From Streptomyces deccanensis (GTDB lineage: Bacteria > Actinomycetota > Actinomycetes > Streptomycetales > Streptomycetaceae): DNA of 64,000 nucleotides. The translations under genes were made by a program, and so were the position numbers. The DNA lies in assembly GCF_022385335.1 (NCBI RefSeq), contig NZ_CP092431.1:4402001-4466000 (forward strand). The letters run 5' to 3'. Below, piece after piece: positions 26,135-34,928 of the stretch (position 1 is the first letter of the stretch; every line of letters begins with the position of its first letter). The notes beneath the pieces are model-generated. The model did not search any database. It saw nothing but the letters and a program-made list of their open reading frames with translations, and had not been told where the DNA came from.

Positions 26135-26656
26135 ATGGCTGAAACCCAGACCCCCCGCGGCTCACTTCTCCCCCTCGCCTCCACGTTGCTCGTCGGCACG
26201 GTCGCCCTCTACATGGCACTCGTCGCGTTCAGCAACATCACGGACTTCGGCACGAACCAGCAGTTCGTCCGCCATGTCTTCGCCATGGACACCACGTTCA
26301 AGGACGAGGACCTGATGTGGCGGGCCATCGAGTCGAAGGGCGTCCAGGACGCGGCCTACGTCCTCATCATCATCTGGGAGACCGTCGCGGCGCTGCTGCT
26401 CATCGCCGCCACCTGGTTCTGGGCCCGGTCCCTCGGCCACCGCACCTTCCACACGGCCCGCCGCTACAGCACCGCCGGCCTCCTCATGGTCCTCCTCCTC
26501 TTCGGCGCCGGCTTCATGGCCATCGGCGGCGAGTGGTTCGTCATGTGGCAGTCCAGCGACTGGAACGGCCTCGACGCCGCCCTCCGCGTGTTCCTGCTGA
26601 GCGGGGTGGTGCTGCTGGTGACGTACCTGCCGGCGAACGAGACCAGGGCGAGCTGA
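26135..26656 (+). CDS. DUF2165 membrane protein
   Basis: A 173-residue membrane protein with four predicted helices and the DUF2165 signature. The first helix leads into ALVAFSNITDFGTNQQFVRHVFAMDTTF, then ESKGVQDAAYVLIIIWETVAALLL. The last two helices flank GEWFVMWQSSDWNG. Function is unknown in the family. The ATG at 26135 is the natural start, because longer frames begin in the promoter region divergent from the STAND gene. Confidence 0.87.
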   Translation: MAETQTPRGSLLPLASTLLVGTVALYMALVAFSNITDFGTNQQFVRHVFAMDTTFKDEDLMWRAIESKGVQDAAYVLIIIWETVAALLLIAATWFWARSLGHRTFHTARRYSTAGLLMVLLLFGAGFMAIGGEWFVMWQSSDWNGLDAALRVFLLSGVVLLVTYLPANETRAS

Positions 26657-26763
26657 CGCACTGCCGGCGGGTCGGTCGCCCGACCCGCCGACGACACCCG
26701 GGAAACGGCACTCAGCACAGGCAGGGCTCGGTGCGCAGCCCAGCCCGTCGATCTGGCTGTCGT

Positions 26764-26934
26764 TCAGGGCATCGGCGAACGCGTGCACGTCGTCGACGTC
26801 CCCGTGCGCTTGATCCGGTCGGTGGCGTCGTCGTAGACGACCGCGATCCGGTGCCCCTGCCCTTCACCGCCGTCGGCCATCGCCAACTGCGCCACGACGG
26901 TCTCGGGGGCACCCGGCTCGTCCGCGTTCGGCAT
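26764..26934 (-). pseudogene. Small hypothetical gene, probably frameshifted
   Basis: The frame from ATG 26934 encodes a 56-residue protein beginning MPNADEPGAPETVVAQLAMA, with strong G/C third-position bias through HRIAVVYDDATDRIKRTG and then an abrupt loss of bias. Adding one base to the four-C run at 26800-26803 continues the reading as DVDDVHAFADALNDSQIDGL with good bias. It lies 27 bases after fbiC on the same strand and may share its transcript. The family is not recognised. It is a degraded gene, a sequencing indel, or a very short real protein. Confidence 0.45.
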
Positions 26935-26961
26935 GATCGCCCGTTCTCGTGCAGGTGTGTG

Positions 26962-29574
26962 TCAGTCCAGCACCGGCAGCAGTTCGGGGAGATGCCCGTC
27001 GGAGGCCTGCGCCGCCTGTTGGCGTTCCTGGGGGACCTCGCCGTACAGGGTCGTGCGGGGCTTCGCGGGGCGGCCTGCCGCGTCGGCGACGGCGATCAGG
27101 TCCTTGACCGACTTGTAGGAGCCGTAGGAGGAGCCCGCCATGCGGGAGATGGTCTCCTCCATCAGGGTGCCGCCCAGGTCGTTGGCGCCCGAGCGGAGCA
27201 TCTCGGCCGCGCCCTCCGTGCCCAGCTTCACCCAACTGGTCTGGATGTTGGGGATGTGGGGGTGCAGGAGGAGGCGCGCCATCGCCGTCACCGCCCGGTT
27301 GTCGCGCATCGTCGGGCCGGGGCGGGAGATGCCCGCCAGGTACACGGGCGCGTTGGTGTGGATGAAGGGGAGGGTCACGAACTCCGTGAAACCGCCGGTC
27401 TGTTGCTGGATCCGCGCCAGCGTGCGGAGGTGGCCCAGCCAGTGGCGGGGCTGGTCGACGTGGCCGTACATCATCGTCGAGGAGGAGCGGATGCCCACCT
27501 CGTGGGCGGTGGTCACCACCTCGATCCAGGTCGCCGTCGGCAGCTTGCCCTTGGTCAGGACCCAGCGGACCTCGTCGTCCAGGATCTCCGCCGCCGTGCC
27601 GGGGATGGAGTCGAGGCCCGCCTCCTTCGCGGCCGTCAGCCACTCGCGGATCGACATCCCGGTGCGGGTCGCGCCGTTCACCACCTCCATCGGGGAGAAG
27701 GCGTGCACGTGCATGCCGGGGACGCGGGACTTCACGGCCTTCGCGATGTCGAAGTAGGCCGTGCCCGGCAGGTCGGGGTGGATGCCGCCCTGCATGCAGA
27801 CCTCGACGGCGCCGAGCTCCCACGCCTGTTGGGCGCGGTCGGCGACCTGGTCGAGGGAGAGCGTGTACGCGTCGGCGTCCGTGCGGCGCTGCGCGAAGGC
27901 GCAGAAGCGGCAGCCGGTGTAGCAGACGTTGGTGAAGTTGATGTTCCGGGTGACGATGTACGTGACGTCGTCGCCGACCGCCGCCCTGCGGACGTCGTCG
28001 GCGATCCGGGTGAGGGCGTCCAGGGCCGGCCCGTCCGCGTGCAGCAGGGCGAGGGCCTCGGCGTCCGTCAGCTTCGTGGGGTCGTCGGCCGCCGTCGCCA
28101 GCGCCGCCCGTACATCCGTGTCGATGCGCTCGGGGGTCATGCCGGGCGCCGCCGCCTCGCGCAGGGCGCCCCAGTCGCCGTAGACGGAGTCGAAGTCCTC
28201 GCGGCGGTCGCCGGTACGGCCCTCGGTGTCGATGGCGGTGTGCAGATCCGTCCGGCCGGTGGCGACGAAGACCTCCTCCGGCTCCTGCCACGGGTGGCCC
28301 TCGACGACCGCGTCCGGCAGGGCGAGGCCGGTCTCGGGGTCGGCCAGCGCCCGTACGTGCGGCAGGAGGCGCGGGTCCAGCCACGGCTCGCCGCGCGAGA
28401 CGAACTCCGGGTAGACGCAGAGGCGTTCCCGCAGCTCGAAGCCGGCGGCCCGGGACCGCTCGGTGAGTTCCTCGATCTGGGGCCAGGGGCGCTCGGGGTT
28501 CACATGGTCGATGGTGAGGGGGGAGACCCCGCCCCAGTCGTCGATCCCGGCGCCGATCAGCCGCTCGTACTCGCTGTCGACCAGGTTCGGCGGGGCCTGG
28601 ATGCAGCCGGAAGGGCCCATGATGAGCCGGGCGACGGCCACCGTCGCGACCAGCTCGTCCAGCTCCGCGTCCGGCATGCCGCGCATCGCGGTGTCCGGCT
28701 TGGCGCGGAAGTTCTGGATGATCAGTTCCTGGATGCCGTGGTAGGCCCGGGAGACCTTGCGGAGGGCGAAGAGGGACTCCGCGCGCTCCTCGTACGTCTC
28801 ACCGATGCCGATGAGGACGCCGGAGGTGAAGGGGACCGAGGAGCGGCCCGCGTCCTCCAGCACCCGCAGCCGGACCGCCGGTTCCTTGTCCGGGGAGCCG
28901 TAGTGGGGGCCGCCCGGCTCGGACCACAGCCGGGTCGCGGTCGTCTCCAGCATCATGCCCATGGAGGGCGCCACCGGCTTGAGCCGCTGGAAGTCCGTCC
29001 ACGACATCACGCCGGGGTTGAGGTGCGGGAGCAGTCCCGTCTCCTCCAGGATGCGGATGGAGATGGCGCGGACGTAGGCGATCGTGTCGTCGTAGCCGTG
29101 CGCGTCGAGCCACTCGCGCGCCTCCGGCCAGCGGTCCTCCGGCTTGTCGCCGAGCGTGATCAGGGCTTCCTTGCAGCCGAGCGCGGCCCCCTTGCGGGCC
29201 ACGTCCAGGACCTCGTCCGGCGACATGAACATCCCGTGGCCGGCCCGGCGCAGCTTGCCCGGGACCGTGACGAACGTGCAGTAGTGGCACTTGTCCCGGC
29301 AGAGCCGGGTGAGCGGGATGAAGACGCTCTTGGAGTACGTGATGACACCGGGGCGCCCGGCCTCCGCCAGCCCCGCGTCCCGCACCCGTGCCGCCGACGT
29401 GGCCAGGTCCTCCAGATCCGCGCCGCGTGCCTGGAGCAGCACCGCCGCCTCGCTCACGTCGAGCGCCACGCCGTCACGGGCGCGTTTGAGCGCGCGCCGC
29501 ATCGAGTTCTCGGTGGGGCCGGTGGAGCCGTCGGGGCCGGTGGGTCCGTTTCCAGAGGTCGCGGAAGTCGTCAT
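26962..29574 (-). CDS. fbiC: FO synthase FbiC (CofG/CofH fusion)
   Basis: An 870-residue bifunctional radical-SAM enzyme making 7,8-didemethyl-8-hydroxy-5-deazariboflavin (FO), the chromophore of coenzyme F420, from the riboflavin pathway intermediate and tyrosine. The N-terminal CofG half carries the [4Fe-4S] motif [10 protein letters not shown] (about residue 90). The C-terminal CofH half carries [10 protein letters not shown] (about residue 565). Fusion in one chain is the actinobacterial arrangement. Length and both cysteine triads are normal. Its cofactor is probably used by the LLM and Ddn-type enzymes in this window. A TTACAC-G-GTGTAA dyad lies 67 bp upstream of the start. Confidence 0.97.
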   Translation of the reverse strand: MTTSATSGNGPTGPDGSTGPTENSMRRALKRARDGVALDVSEAAVLLQARGADLEDLATSAARVRDAGLAEAGRPGVITYSKSVFIPLTRLCRDKCHYCTFVTVPGKLRRAGHGMFMSPDEVLDVARKGAALGCKEALITLGDKPEDRWPEAREWLDAHGYDDTIAYVRAISIRILEETGLLPHLNPGVMSWTDFQRLKPVAPSMGMMLETTATRLWSEPGGPHYGSPDKEPAVRLRVLEDAGRSSVPFTSGVLIGIGETYEERAESLFALRKVSRAYHGIQELIIQNFRAKPDTAMRGMPDAELDELVATVAVARLIMGPSGCIQAPPNLVDSEYERLIGAGIDDWGGVSPLTIDHVNPERPWPQIEELTERSRAAGFELRERLCVYPEFVSRGEPWLDPRLLPHVRALADPETGLALPDAVVEGHPWQEPEEVFVATGRTDLHTAIDTEGRTGDRREDFDSVYGDWGALREAAAPGMTPERIDTDVRAALATAADDPTKLTDAEALALLHADGPALDALTRIADDVRRAAVGDDVTYIVTRNINFTNVCYTGCRFCAFAQRRTDADAYTLSLDQVADRAQQAWELGAVEVCMQGGIHPDLPGTAYFDIAKAVKSRVPGMHVHAFSPMEVVNGATRTGMSIREWLTAAKEAGLDSIPGTAAEILDDEVRWVLTKGKLPTATWIEVVTTAHEVGIRSSSTMMYGHVDQPRHWLGHLRTLARIQQQTGGFTEFVTLPFIHTNAPVYLAGISRPGPTMRDNRAVTAMARLLLHPHIPNIQTSWVKLGTEGAAEMLRSGANDLGGTLMEETISRMAGSSYGSYKSVKDLIAVADAAGRPAKPRTTLYGEVPQERQQAAQASDGHLPELLPVLD

Positions 29575-29640
29575 TCGTCGAGCATACGAGCGACAGGATC
29601 GCCCCAGACAGGCACGGCGGGCCGGATGCGCCGGCTTTCG

Positions 29641-29653
29641 TTACACGGTGTAA
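29641..29653. promoter_or_regulatory. Dyad upstream of fbiC
   Basis: TTACACGGTGTAA is a perfect 6-bp-arm dyad around one base, 67 bp upstream of the fbiC start. It may be an operator or overlap the promoter of fbiC; no known regulator is assigned. Confidence 0.45.
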
Positions 29654-29748
29654 TCGGCCGGGTCGTGGCGGGCGGCGCAGGGCAGACGCCCCATTCCGTG
29701 GGATTCAGCCGTCGATAAGCCCCGGATAAGCACTGGGTACCGGCCATC

Positions 29749-29889
29749 AATTACCGGCCAATTACCCACCGGTAATTACCGCCGAGTAAGAGAAGTGGGT
29801 TACCTGTAGGTAATTTTGCGCCCCGCCTGGGGAATCCGTGAACACTTCGTGCGCAAGCGCCAACTGGGGCCGTCCGGTAACGGAGTTAC
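29749..29889. promoter_or_regulatory. Cluster of TTACC dyads in an AT-rich island
   Basis: Four related elements occur within 140 bp. They are AATTACCGG (29749), AATTACC-N4-GGTAATT (29760-29777), TTACCT-GT-AGGTAA (29800-29813) and GTAAC-GGA-GTTAC (29877-29889). The region from fbiC to the protease (29575-30011) holds no gene and is AT-rich for this genome. Repeated dyads suggest an operator array for the M6 protease gene. Confidence 0.55.
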
Positions 29890-30011
29890 TCGTGCCACGG
29901 GCGATAGCGGACTTTCCTTTTTTCTCAACCTCCGGTCAAATACGTTCACTTGAACCGTCACGCGTGTCACAGGCCACGGCCGACCGCGTTCAGGAAGGAA
30001 ACCCCCCACAA

Positions 30012-32360
30012 GTGACCAGCAAACCCTGGACGTTCAGGGCTGCCGCGACCGGTGTGGCACTCGCCACCGTCGCGGCGACGTTCACCATGTTCACCGTCAC
30101 GACGACACAGGCAGCCGACGCCCGGACGGCACACGAGCACGGCCGTGGCCACAGCCACGAGCACGGCGACGAGCACGAGCACGGGCACGATTTCGGAAGT
30201 CCGCTCAGCAAGACACAGGCCGCCCAGCGCGAGGAGGCGCTGAAGCAGGTCATATCCGGCGACACCCCGGTCCAGAACCGCGACGGCTCCAAAGTGGTGC
30301 GGCTGGAGAGCAAGAAGGGCGACCCCAAGTACGTCGAGCTGGGCCGCGAGAGGACCGACCGGATCTTCACGGTCCTGGTGGAGTTCGGCGACGGGACGGA
30401 CAGCACGTACGGCGGGACGCCCGGCCCCCTGCACAACCAAATAGCCGAACCGGACCGCGAGAAGAACAACACCAAGGCATGGCGGGCCGACTACAACCGC
30501 GAGCACTACGAACAGTTGCTCTTCGGCACGGGCAAGAAGACCGAGTCGATGAAGAAGTACTACGAGAAGCAGTCCTCGGGCCGCTATTCGATCGAGGGCG
30601 AGGTGGGGGACTGGGTCAAGGTCCCCTACAACGCGGCGCGGTACGGCTCCAACAAGTGCGTGCCCGACACCTGTGTCTGGCAGTTCGTCGCGGACGGCGT
30701 CAACGCCTGGGCCGAGCAGCAGAAGGCCGCCGGGCGCACGGGCGCCGAGATCAAGGCGGACCTGGCGAAGTTCGACATCTGGGACCGCGGCGACTTCGAC
30801 GGCGACGGCGACTTCAACGAGCCCGACGGTTACATCGACCGCTTCCAGATCGTGCACGCCGGTGAGGGCGAGGAGGCCGGCGGCGGAGCGCAGGGCGAGG
30901 ACGCCATCTGGTCCCACCGCTGGTACGCGTTCAGCGACGACTGGGACAAGACCGGCCCCGAGGGCAACAAGCGCGGCGGCGCCCCGGTCGGCGACACCGG
31001 CATCTGGGTCGGCGACTACACGGTCATGCCGGAGAACGGCGGCCTCGGCGTCTTCGCCCACGAGTACGGCCACGACCTCGGCCTGCCGGACCACTACGAC
31101 ACCCACGAGGGCAGCAACTCCACCGGCTCCTGGACCCTGATGTCGGGCGGCTCCTGGCTCGGCCAGAGCAAGACCGAGATCGGTGACCTGCCGGGCGACA
31201 TGACCGCCTGGGACAAGCTGCAGCTCGGCTGGCTGAACTACGACAAGGCCAGGGCCGGGAAGAAGTCCACCCACACGCTGGGCGTCGCCGAGTACAACAC
31301 CAAGGACAAGCAGGCCCTCGTGGTCGAGCTGCCCAAGAAGCGGGTGACGGTCGAGATCGTCAAGCCCGTGGAGGGTGCTCAGCAGTGGTGGAGCGGCAGC
31401 GCCGACGGCCTGTCCAACACGCTGACCCGTTCCGTCGACCTCACCGGCCGGACCTCCGCCGCGCTGACCCTCGACGGCTGGTGGGACATCGAGAAGGACT
31501 ACGACTACCTCTACACCGAGGTCTCGACCGACGGCGGCGCCACCTGGACCGCCATCGACGGCACGGCCGACGGCCAGCCGATCAGCCGTGACGGCGCCGG
31601 CAAGCCGGCCCTGGACGGCACGACGGACGCCTTCAGGAAGCTCTCGTACTCCCTGGACGCCTACGCCGGGCAGAAGGTCGACCTGCGCTTCCGCTACAAG
31701 ACCGACGAGTACGTGGCCCAGAAGGGTTTCGTGGCCGACCGGATCACCGTCACGGCCGACGGCTCGCCCCTGTTCACGGACAACGCCGAGACGGCCGACC
31801 CCGCCTGGACCGCCACCGGGTTCTCCCGCTTCGGCGGCTCCTACACCACGGAGCACGAGCAGTACTACGTCGCCGAGAACCGTCAGTACGTGTCGTACGA
31901 CAAGGCCCTCAAGCTCGCGATCAACTCCACGGGTCCGGGCTGGGTGGAGCGCTACCCGTACCAGAACGGCCTGCTGATCTGGAAGTGGGACACCTCACAG
32001 CAGGACAACAACACCAGTCAGCACCCCGGTGTCGGCCTGCTGCTGCCGGTCGACGCCCACCCGAAGGCGCTGAAGTGGTCCGACGGTGACCTGGCCGGGA
32101 ACGACCACCAGACGCACGACTCGACCTTCACGCTGGGTCGCACGGACGCCTTCACACTGCACTGGGGCACTGAGGTCACGCTGAAGGTCACGTCGAAGAA
32201 GGGTGTGTCGGTCTTCGACGACCGCGCCCACACCTACTACGACGAGTCGAACCCCACGGGCGGCGTCAGGATCACCGACACCAACACCAGGATCAAGATC
32301 GTCAAGGAGGCCAAGGACGGCTCGACGGTGACGGTCCGGGTGGGTCCCGCCGGGAATTGA
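30012..32360 (+). CDS. Secreted M6 family metalloprotease (immune inhibitor A-like)
   Basis: A 782-residue exported zinc protease. The signal peptide (WTFRAAATGVALATVAATFTM...QAADA) leads to a His-rich propeptide (EHGHDF region). The catalytic domain has HEYGHDLGLPD with its first zinc His near residue 350. A beta-sandwich region near residues 480-590 (WWDIEKDYDYLYTEVSTDGGATW) and further beta-rich segments follow, as in InhA-type proteases that degrade host or environmental proteins. The GTG at 30012 is chosen because AGGAAGGA lies upstream and the signal peptide follows directly. A longer frame back to 29838 crosses the promoter dyads. The stop codon abuts the end of a tnpB element. Confidence 0.92.
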   Translation: MTSKPWTFRAAATGVALATVAATFTMFTVTTTQAADARTAHEHGRGHSHEHGDEHEHGHDFGSPLSKTQAAQREEALKQVISGDTPVQNRDGSKVVRLESKKGDPKYVELGRERTDRIFTVLVEFGDGTDSTYGGTPGPLHNQIAEPDREKNNTKAWRADYNREHYEQLLFGTGKKTESMKKYYEKQSSGRYSIEGEVGDWVKVPYNAARYGSNKCVPDTCVWQFVADGVNAWAEQQKAAGRTGAEIKADLAKFDIWDRGDFDGDGDFNEPDGYIDRFQIVHAGEGEEAGGGAQGEDAIWSHRWYAFSDDWDKTGPEGNKRGGAPVGDTGIWVGDYTVMPENGGLGVFAHEYGHDLGLPDHYDTHEGSNSTGSWTLMSGGSWLGQSKTEIGDLPGDMTAWDKLQLGWLNYDKARAGKKSTHTLGVAEYNTKDKQALVVELPKKRVTVEIVKPVEGAQQWWSGSADGLSNTLTRSVDLTGRTSAALTLDGWWDIEKDYDYLYTEVSTDGGATWTAIDGTADGQPISRDGAGKPALDGTTDAFRKLSYSLDAYAGQKVDLRFRYKTDEYVAQKGFVADRITVTADGSPLFTDNAETADPAWTATGFSRFGGSYTTEHEQYYVAENRQYVSYDKALKLAINSTGPGWVERYPYQNGLLIWKWDTSQQDNNTSQHPGVGLLLPVDAHPKALKWSDGDLAGNDHQTHDSTFTLGRTDAFTLHWGTEVTLKVTSKKGVSVFDDRAHTYYDESNPTGGVRITDTNTRIKIVKEAKDGSTVTVRVGPAGN

Positions 32361-32366
32361 CATGCT

Positions 32367-32386
32367 CCTCGCCTTGAAAGACGAGG
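32367..32386 (-). ncRNA. Right-end hairpin, probable 3' part of the TnpB guide RNA
   Basis: A 9-bp stem with one mismatch sits at the right end of the element, downstream of tnpB on the minus strand. In IS605-type systems the guide (omega) RNA comes from this end, and the flanking 16-20 bases serve as guide. Here the flank is the 3' end of the protease gene. The transcript itself is inferred. Confidence 0.45.
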
Positions 32387-32417
32387 ATTCTGGCCTTCTC
32401 CACCGGTTGCCGTGCCG

Positions 32418-33641
32418 CTACGCGGCGCGGTTTCCGGTGGGGATTCCGTGGCTTCCTGTTTCTTCGCGCTGTGCCGGGATTGCTCCTGGTCTTACCCGCG
32501 CTCCGCAGGCTGTTACCGCCAGTCCGGCGGCCTGGTGGACGTTGAGTGCGGCGTTGTGATCCCGGTCGTGGAGGGTGCCGCAGGCAGTACAGGTCCACTC
32601 CCGGATGTGCAGCGGCTTGGGACCGTCCTTGACTCCGCAGGTGGAGCAGGTCTGGGAGGTCGGCTCGAACCGACCGATCTTGATCAGGGTGCGTCCATAG
32701 CGCTGGGCTTTGTATTCCAGCATGTTCACGAATGCCGTCCAGCCCGCGTCGTGGACGGACTTGGCCAGCTTCGTACGCGCCAGTCCCGTCACCGACAGAC
32801 TCTCGACGGCGATTCCTTGGTTCTCGGAGATCAGCCGGGTGGAGAGCTGGTGGTGGAACTCCTTGCGGGCGTCGGTGACCTTGGCGTGGGCGCGGGCGAC
32901 CTTCAGGCGTGCCTTCTGGCGGTTCTTCGATCCCTTCTGTTTGCGGGACAGCTCGCGCTGGGCGCGCTTGAGTTTCTTCTCCGCACGGCGCAAGAACCGG
33001 GGGGAGCCGATCTTCTCTCCGGTGGACAGCACCGCGAAATGCGTCAGTCCCAGGTCGATGCCGATGCTCTGGTCGGTGGCGGGCATCCGGGCGGCGTCTT
33101 CGGCGGGGTCGGTGTCGATGACGAACGAGGCGAAGAACCTGCCCGCGCTGTCCTTGATCACGGTCACGGAGGTGGGGGTGGCGGGCAGGGTGCGGGACCA
33201 CTTCACCTTCACCGCCCCGATCTTCGGCAGGTTCAGCCGGCCGCTGTCGGTGATGCCCCAGCGGGCGTTGGCGGTAAACCGGATCGACTGCCGGGCATCC
33301 CTGCGGGACTTGAACCGGGGCGCCCCCAGCCTCGGGCCCTTGCGCGTGCCCTTGCGGGAGGCGAAGAAGTTCTTGTACGCGGCCTCGGCGTCGCGCAGCG
33401 ACTGCTGCAGGACGACTGCGGAGACCTCACCCAGCCAGGACCGCTCCACGGTCCGTTTCGCTTCGGTGATCAGACGGGTGGACAGCTCACCGGCCTTCAA
33501 GAGGGGCTTGCCCGCCCTGCGGGCGTCCTCACGGGCGCGCACGCAGTCGTTGAACACGACACGGGCGCACCCGAACGCCTTCGCCAACGCCCTCTGCTGA
33601 CCGGCGTTCGGGTACAGGCGGAAGCTGTACCGGAGCTGCAT
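32418..33641 (-). CDS. tnpB: TnpB, RNA-guided endonuclease of IS605-type element
   Basis: A protein of about 407 residues from the ATG at 33641 (MQLRYSFRLYPNAGQQRALAK; an upstream in-frame start at 33668 is possible). It has the TnpB helix-turn-helix-like start, then the split RuvC nuclease: Asp in SIGIDLGLTHFAV, Glu in IAVESLSVTGL, and Asp in CGTLHDRDHNAALN. The zinc finger CSTCG...CTACG sits between the last two. All three catalytic acids are intact, so the nuclease is probably active. TnpB cuts DNA guided by an RNA from its own element and promotes transposon retention. No tnpA is present. Confidence 0.93.
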   Translation of the reverse strand: MQLRYSFRLYPNAGQQRALAKAFGCARVVFNDCVRAREDARRAGKPLLKAGELSTRLITEAKRTVERSWLGEVSAVVLQQSLRDAEAAYKNFFASRKGTRKGPRLGAPRFKSRRDARQSIRFTANARWGITDSGRLNLPKIGAVKVKWSRTLPATPTSVTVIKDSAGRFFASFVIDTDPAEDAARMPATDQSIGIDLGLTHFAVLSTGEKIGSPRFLRRAEKKLKRAQRELSRKQKGSKNRQKARLKVARAHAKVTDARKEFHHQLSTRLISENQGIAVESLSVTGLARTKLAKSVHDAGWTAFVNMLEYKAQRYGRTLIKIGRFEPTSQTCSTCGVKDGPKPLHIREWTCTACGTLHDRDHNAALNVHQAAGLAVTACGARVRPGAIPAQREETGSHGIPTGNRAA

Positions 33642-33852
33642 GCCGATCACCCTAGAAAGCTCGAACACCCACTGTCATCGGGAACATGCGCACGAGATGT
33701 CACCGAACCGTGCACTGCCCGGCTCCGCTAGGACAACACCGCGACACTCCGCGTCGCCACCATCAGATTCGCTTCTCGCTTCACCACCGGCCTGAAGGCC
33801 GATGCACTGCGAATGAATTCCGGTAGCGGGCCTGTGCGGGTCCGGTGGGGCT

Positions 33853-33922
33853 GGTCCCCGCGCCCTCAGGGGCGCGGGGAACCGCGCGAGAAGCACCACC
33901 GGGCCCGCACCCACCGACGAAC
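33853..33922. repeat. Streptomyces intergenic repeat, copy 3, with hairpin
   Basis: Contains GGGGCGCGGGGAACCGCGCG (33869-33888), the inverted form of the core at 21652 and 21767. It is preceded by a complementary arm (33853-33865), giving a strong stem with a TCA loop. It lies directly downstream of the LLM stop at 33941 and may act as its terminator. Confidence 0.72.
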
Positions 33923-33940
33923 CCCCCGCACCCCGAGCTC

Positions 33941-34798
33941 TCAGGCGCTCTCCCCCAGGAACACCGCGTACTCGTCCAGCAGCCCCAGCACCTCCGCCTC
34001 CCCCGCCGGAGGCAGCTGCACCACGGCCTCCTCGATGCCCAGCTCCGCGTAGTACGCCAGCTTCCCCGCACTCGGCTGCACGGCATACGGCACGATCTGC
34101 GGGCCCGCCGGATCGCGCCCCGCGTCGGCCCACACCTGCCGCAGCACCGGCAGCGCCTCCCCCAGCCCCCGCCCCCCGATCGGCAGCCACCCGTCCGCGT
34201 ACTCGGCGATGTGCGCGAACAGTTTCGGCCCGGCGGCCCCGCCGATCAGCGTGCGCGGCCCGACCACCGGCCCACGCGCCTTCCGCATCGGCTTCGGGTA
34301 CGCGGAGCTCGCCCGCACGCTCCCGAACTCCCCCTCGTACGCCGTCGGCTCCTCCGCCCACAGCGCCCGCATCAGGGCCATCCGGTCGCGCACCAGCTCC
34401 CGCCGGGTGCGCCACTCGACGCCGTGGTCGGCGGCCTCCTCGACGTTCCAGCCGTAGCCGACGCCGAGGGTGAGCCGGCCTCCGGAGAGGTGGTCGACGG
34501 TCGCGATCTGCTTCGCCAGGTCGATCGGGTCGTGCTGGGCCACCAGGGTGATCCCGGTGCCGAGCCCCAGTCCCTCGGTGACGGCGGCGGCCTGGCCGAG
34601 GGCGACGAAGGGGTCGAGCGTGCGGCCGTACTCGCGGGGCAGGTCGCCGCCGGCCGGGTACGGGGTCGTCCGTTCGACGGGGATGTGCGTGTGCTCGGGG
34701 AGGTAGAGCCCCGCGAAGCCGCGTTGCTCCAGCTCACGGGCGAGCCGGGTCGGAGTGATCGTCTCGTCGGTGAGGAAGATCGTCACGGAGATGCGCAT
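33941..34798 (-). CDS. LLM class F420-dependent oxidoreductase
   Basis: A 285-residue TIM-barrel enzyme of the luciferase-like family, of the actinobacterial subgroup that normally uses coenzyme F420 (TIGR03619-like). It begins MRISVTIFLTDETITPTRLARELEQRGFAGLYLPEHTHIP. Other family blocks are LGTGITLVAQHDPIDLAKQIATVDHLSGGRLTLGVGYGWN and RTLIGGAAGPKLFAHIAEYADGWLP. The substrate is unknown. It is monocistronic, with two palindromic operator-like sites just upstream (34836-34872). Cofactor preference is inferred from family and the nearby fbiC. Confidence 0.88.
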   Translation of the reverse strand: MRISVTIFLTDETITPTRLARELEQRGFAGLYLPEHTHIPVERTTPYPAGGDLPREYGRTLDPFVALGQAAAVTEGLGLGTGITLVAQHDPIDLAKQIATVDHLSGGRLTLGVGYGWNVEEAADHGVEWRTRRELVRDRMALMRALWAEEPTAYEGEFGSVRASSAYPKPMRKARGPVVGPRTLIGGAAGPKLFAHIAEYADGWLPIGGRGLGEALPVLRQVWADAGRDPAGPQIVPYAVQPSAGKLAYYAELGIEEAVVQLPPAGEAEVLGLLDEYAVFLGESA

Positions 34799-34835
34799 GT
34801 GTCATCTCTAGCCCCTCGGGACATGGATGTCCATA

Positions 34836-34872
34836 CCGACCGGTCGGCACTTAGGGGAGCCGGCCGGTCGGC
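34836..34872. promoter_or_regulatory. Two adjacent CCGACCGGTCGG-type operators
   Basis: CCGACCGGTCGG (34836-34847) is a perfect 12-bp palindrome. GCCGGCCGGTCGGC (34859-34872) is a near copy with one asymmetry. Centre-to-centre distance is about 24 bp, suiting two dimers. They lie 38-74 bp upstream of the LLM gene start at 34798. Confidence 0.6.
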
Positions 34873-34914
34873 TGTATGAACGCAGGCTGTATGAACAACG
34901 GCTGTATGGCGCAT
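34870..34914. repeat. Three tandem 15-bp repeats starting GGCTGTATG
   Basis: GGCTGTATG begins at 34870, 34885 and 34900, and the first two units also share AAC. The array lies between the serine hydrolase stop and the LLM operators. It may be a further regulatory element or a small slippage array. Confidence 0.6.
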
Positions 34915-34928
34915 CGGCCGGGCGCCGT

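Larger units (their letters stand above)
32361..33815 (-). mobile_element. Solitary tnpB element (IS200/IS605-type, no tnpA)
   Basis: The element carries only tnpB. The right end is proposed at 32361-32386, holding the hairpin CCTCGCCTT-GA-AAGACGAGG (32367-32386), immediately after the protease stop. The left end contains CGGCC-TGAA-GGCCG (33788-33801), a subterminal hairpin upstream of tnpB. Such subterminal hairpins and absence of terminal inverted repeats are typical of IS605-type elements. Exact boundaries are approximate, especially on the left. A tnpA in trans would be needed for movement. Confidence 0.75.

Noticed and set aside
26317..29718. A plus-strand open frame of 1133 codons opposite fbiC
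   Set aside because: It is an antisense by-product of GC-rich codon bias. It lacks a ribosome-binding site and domains, and fbiC on the other strand is unambiguous.
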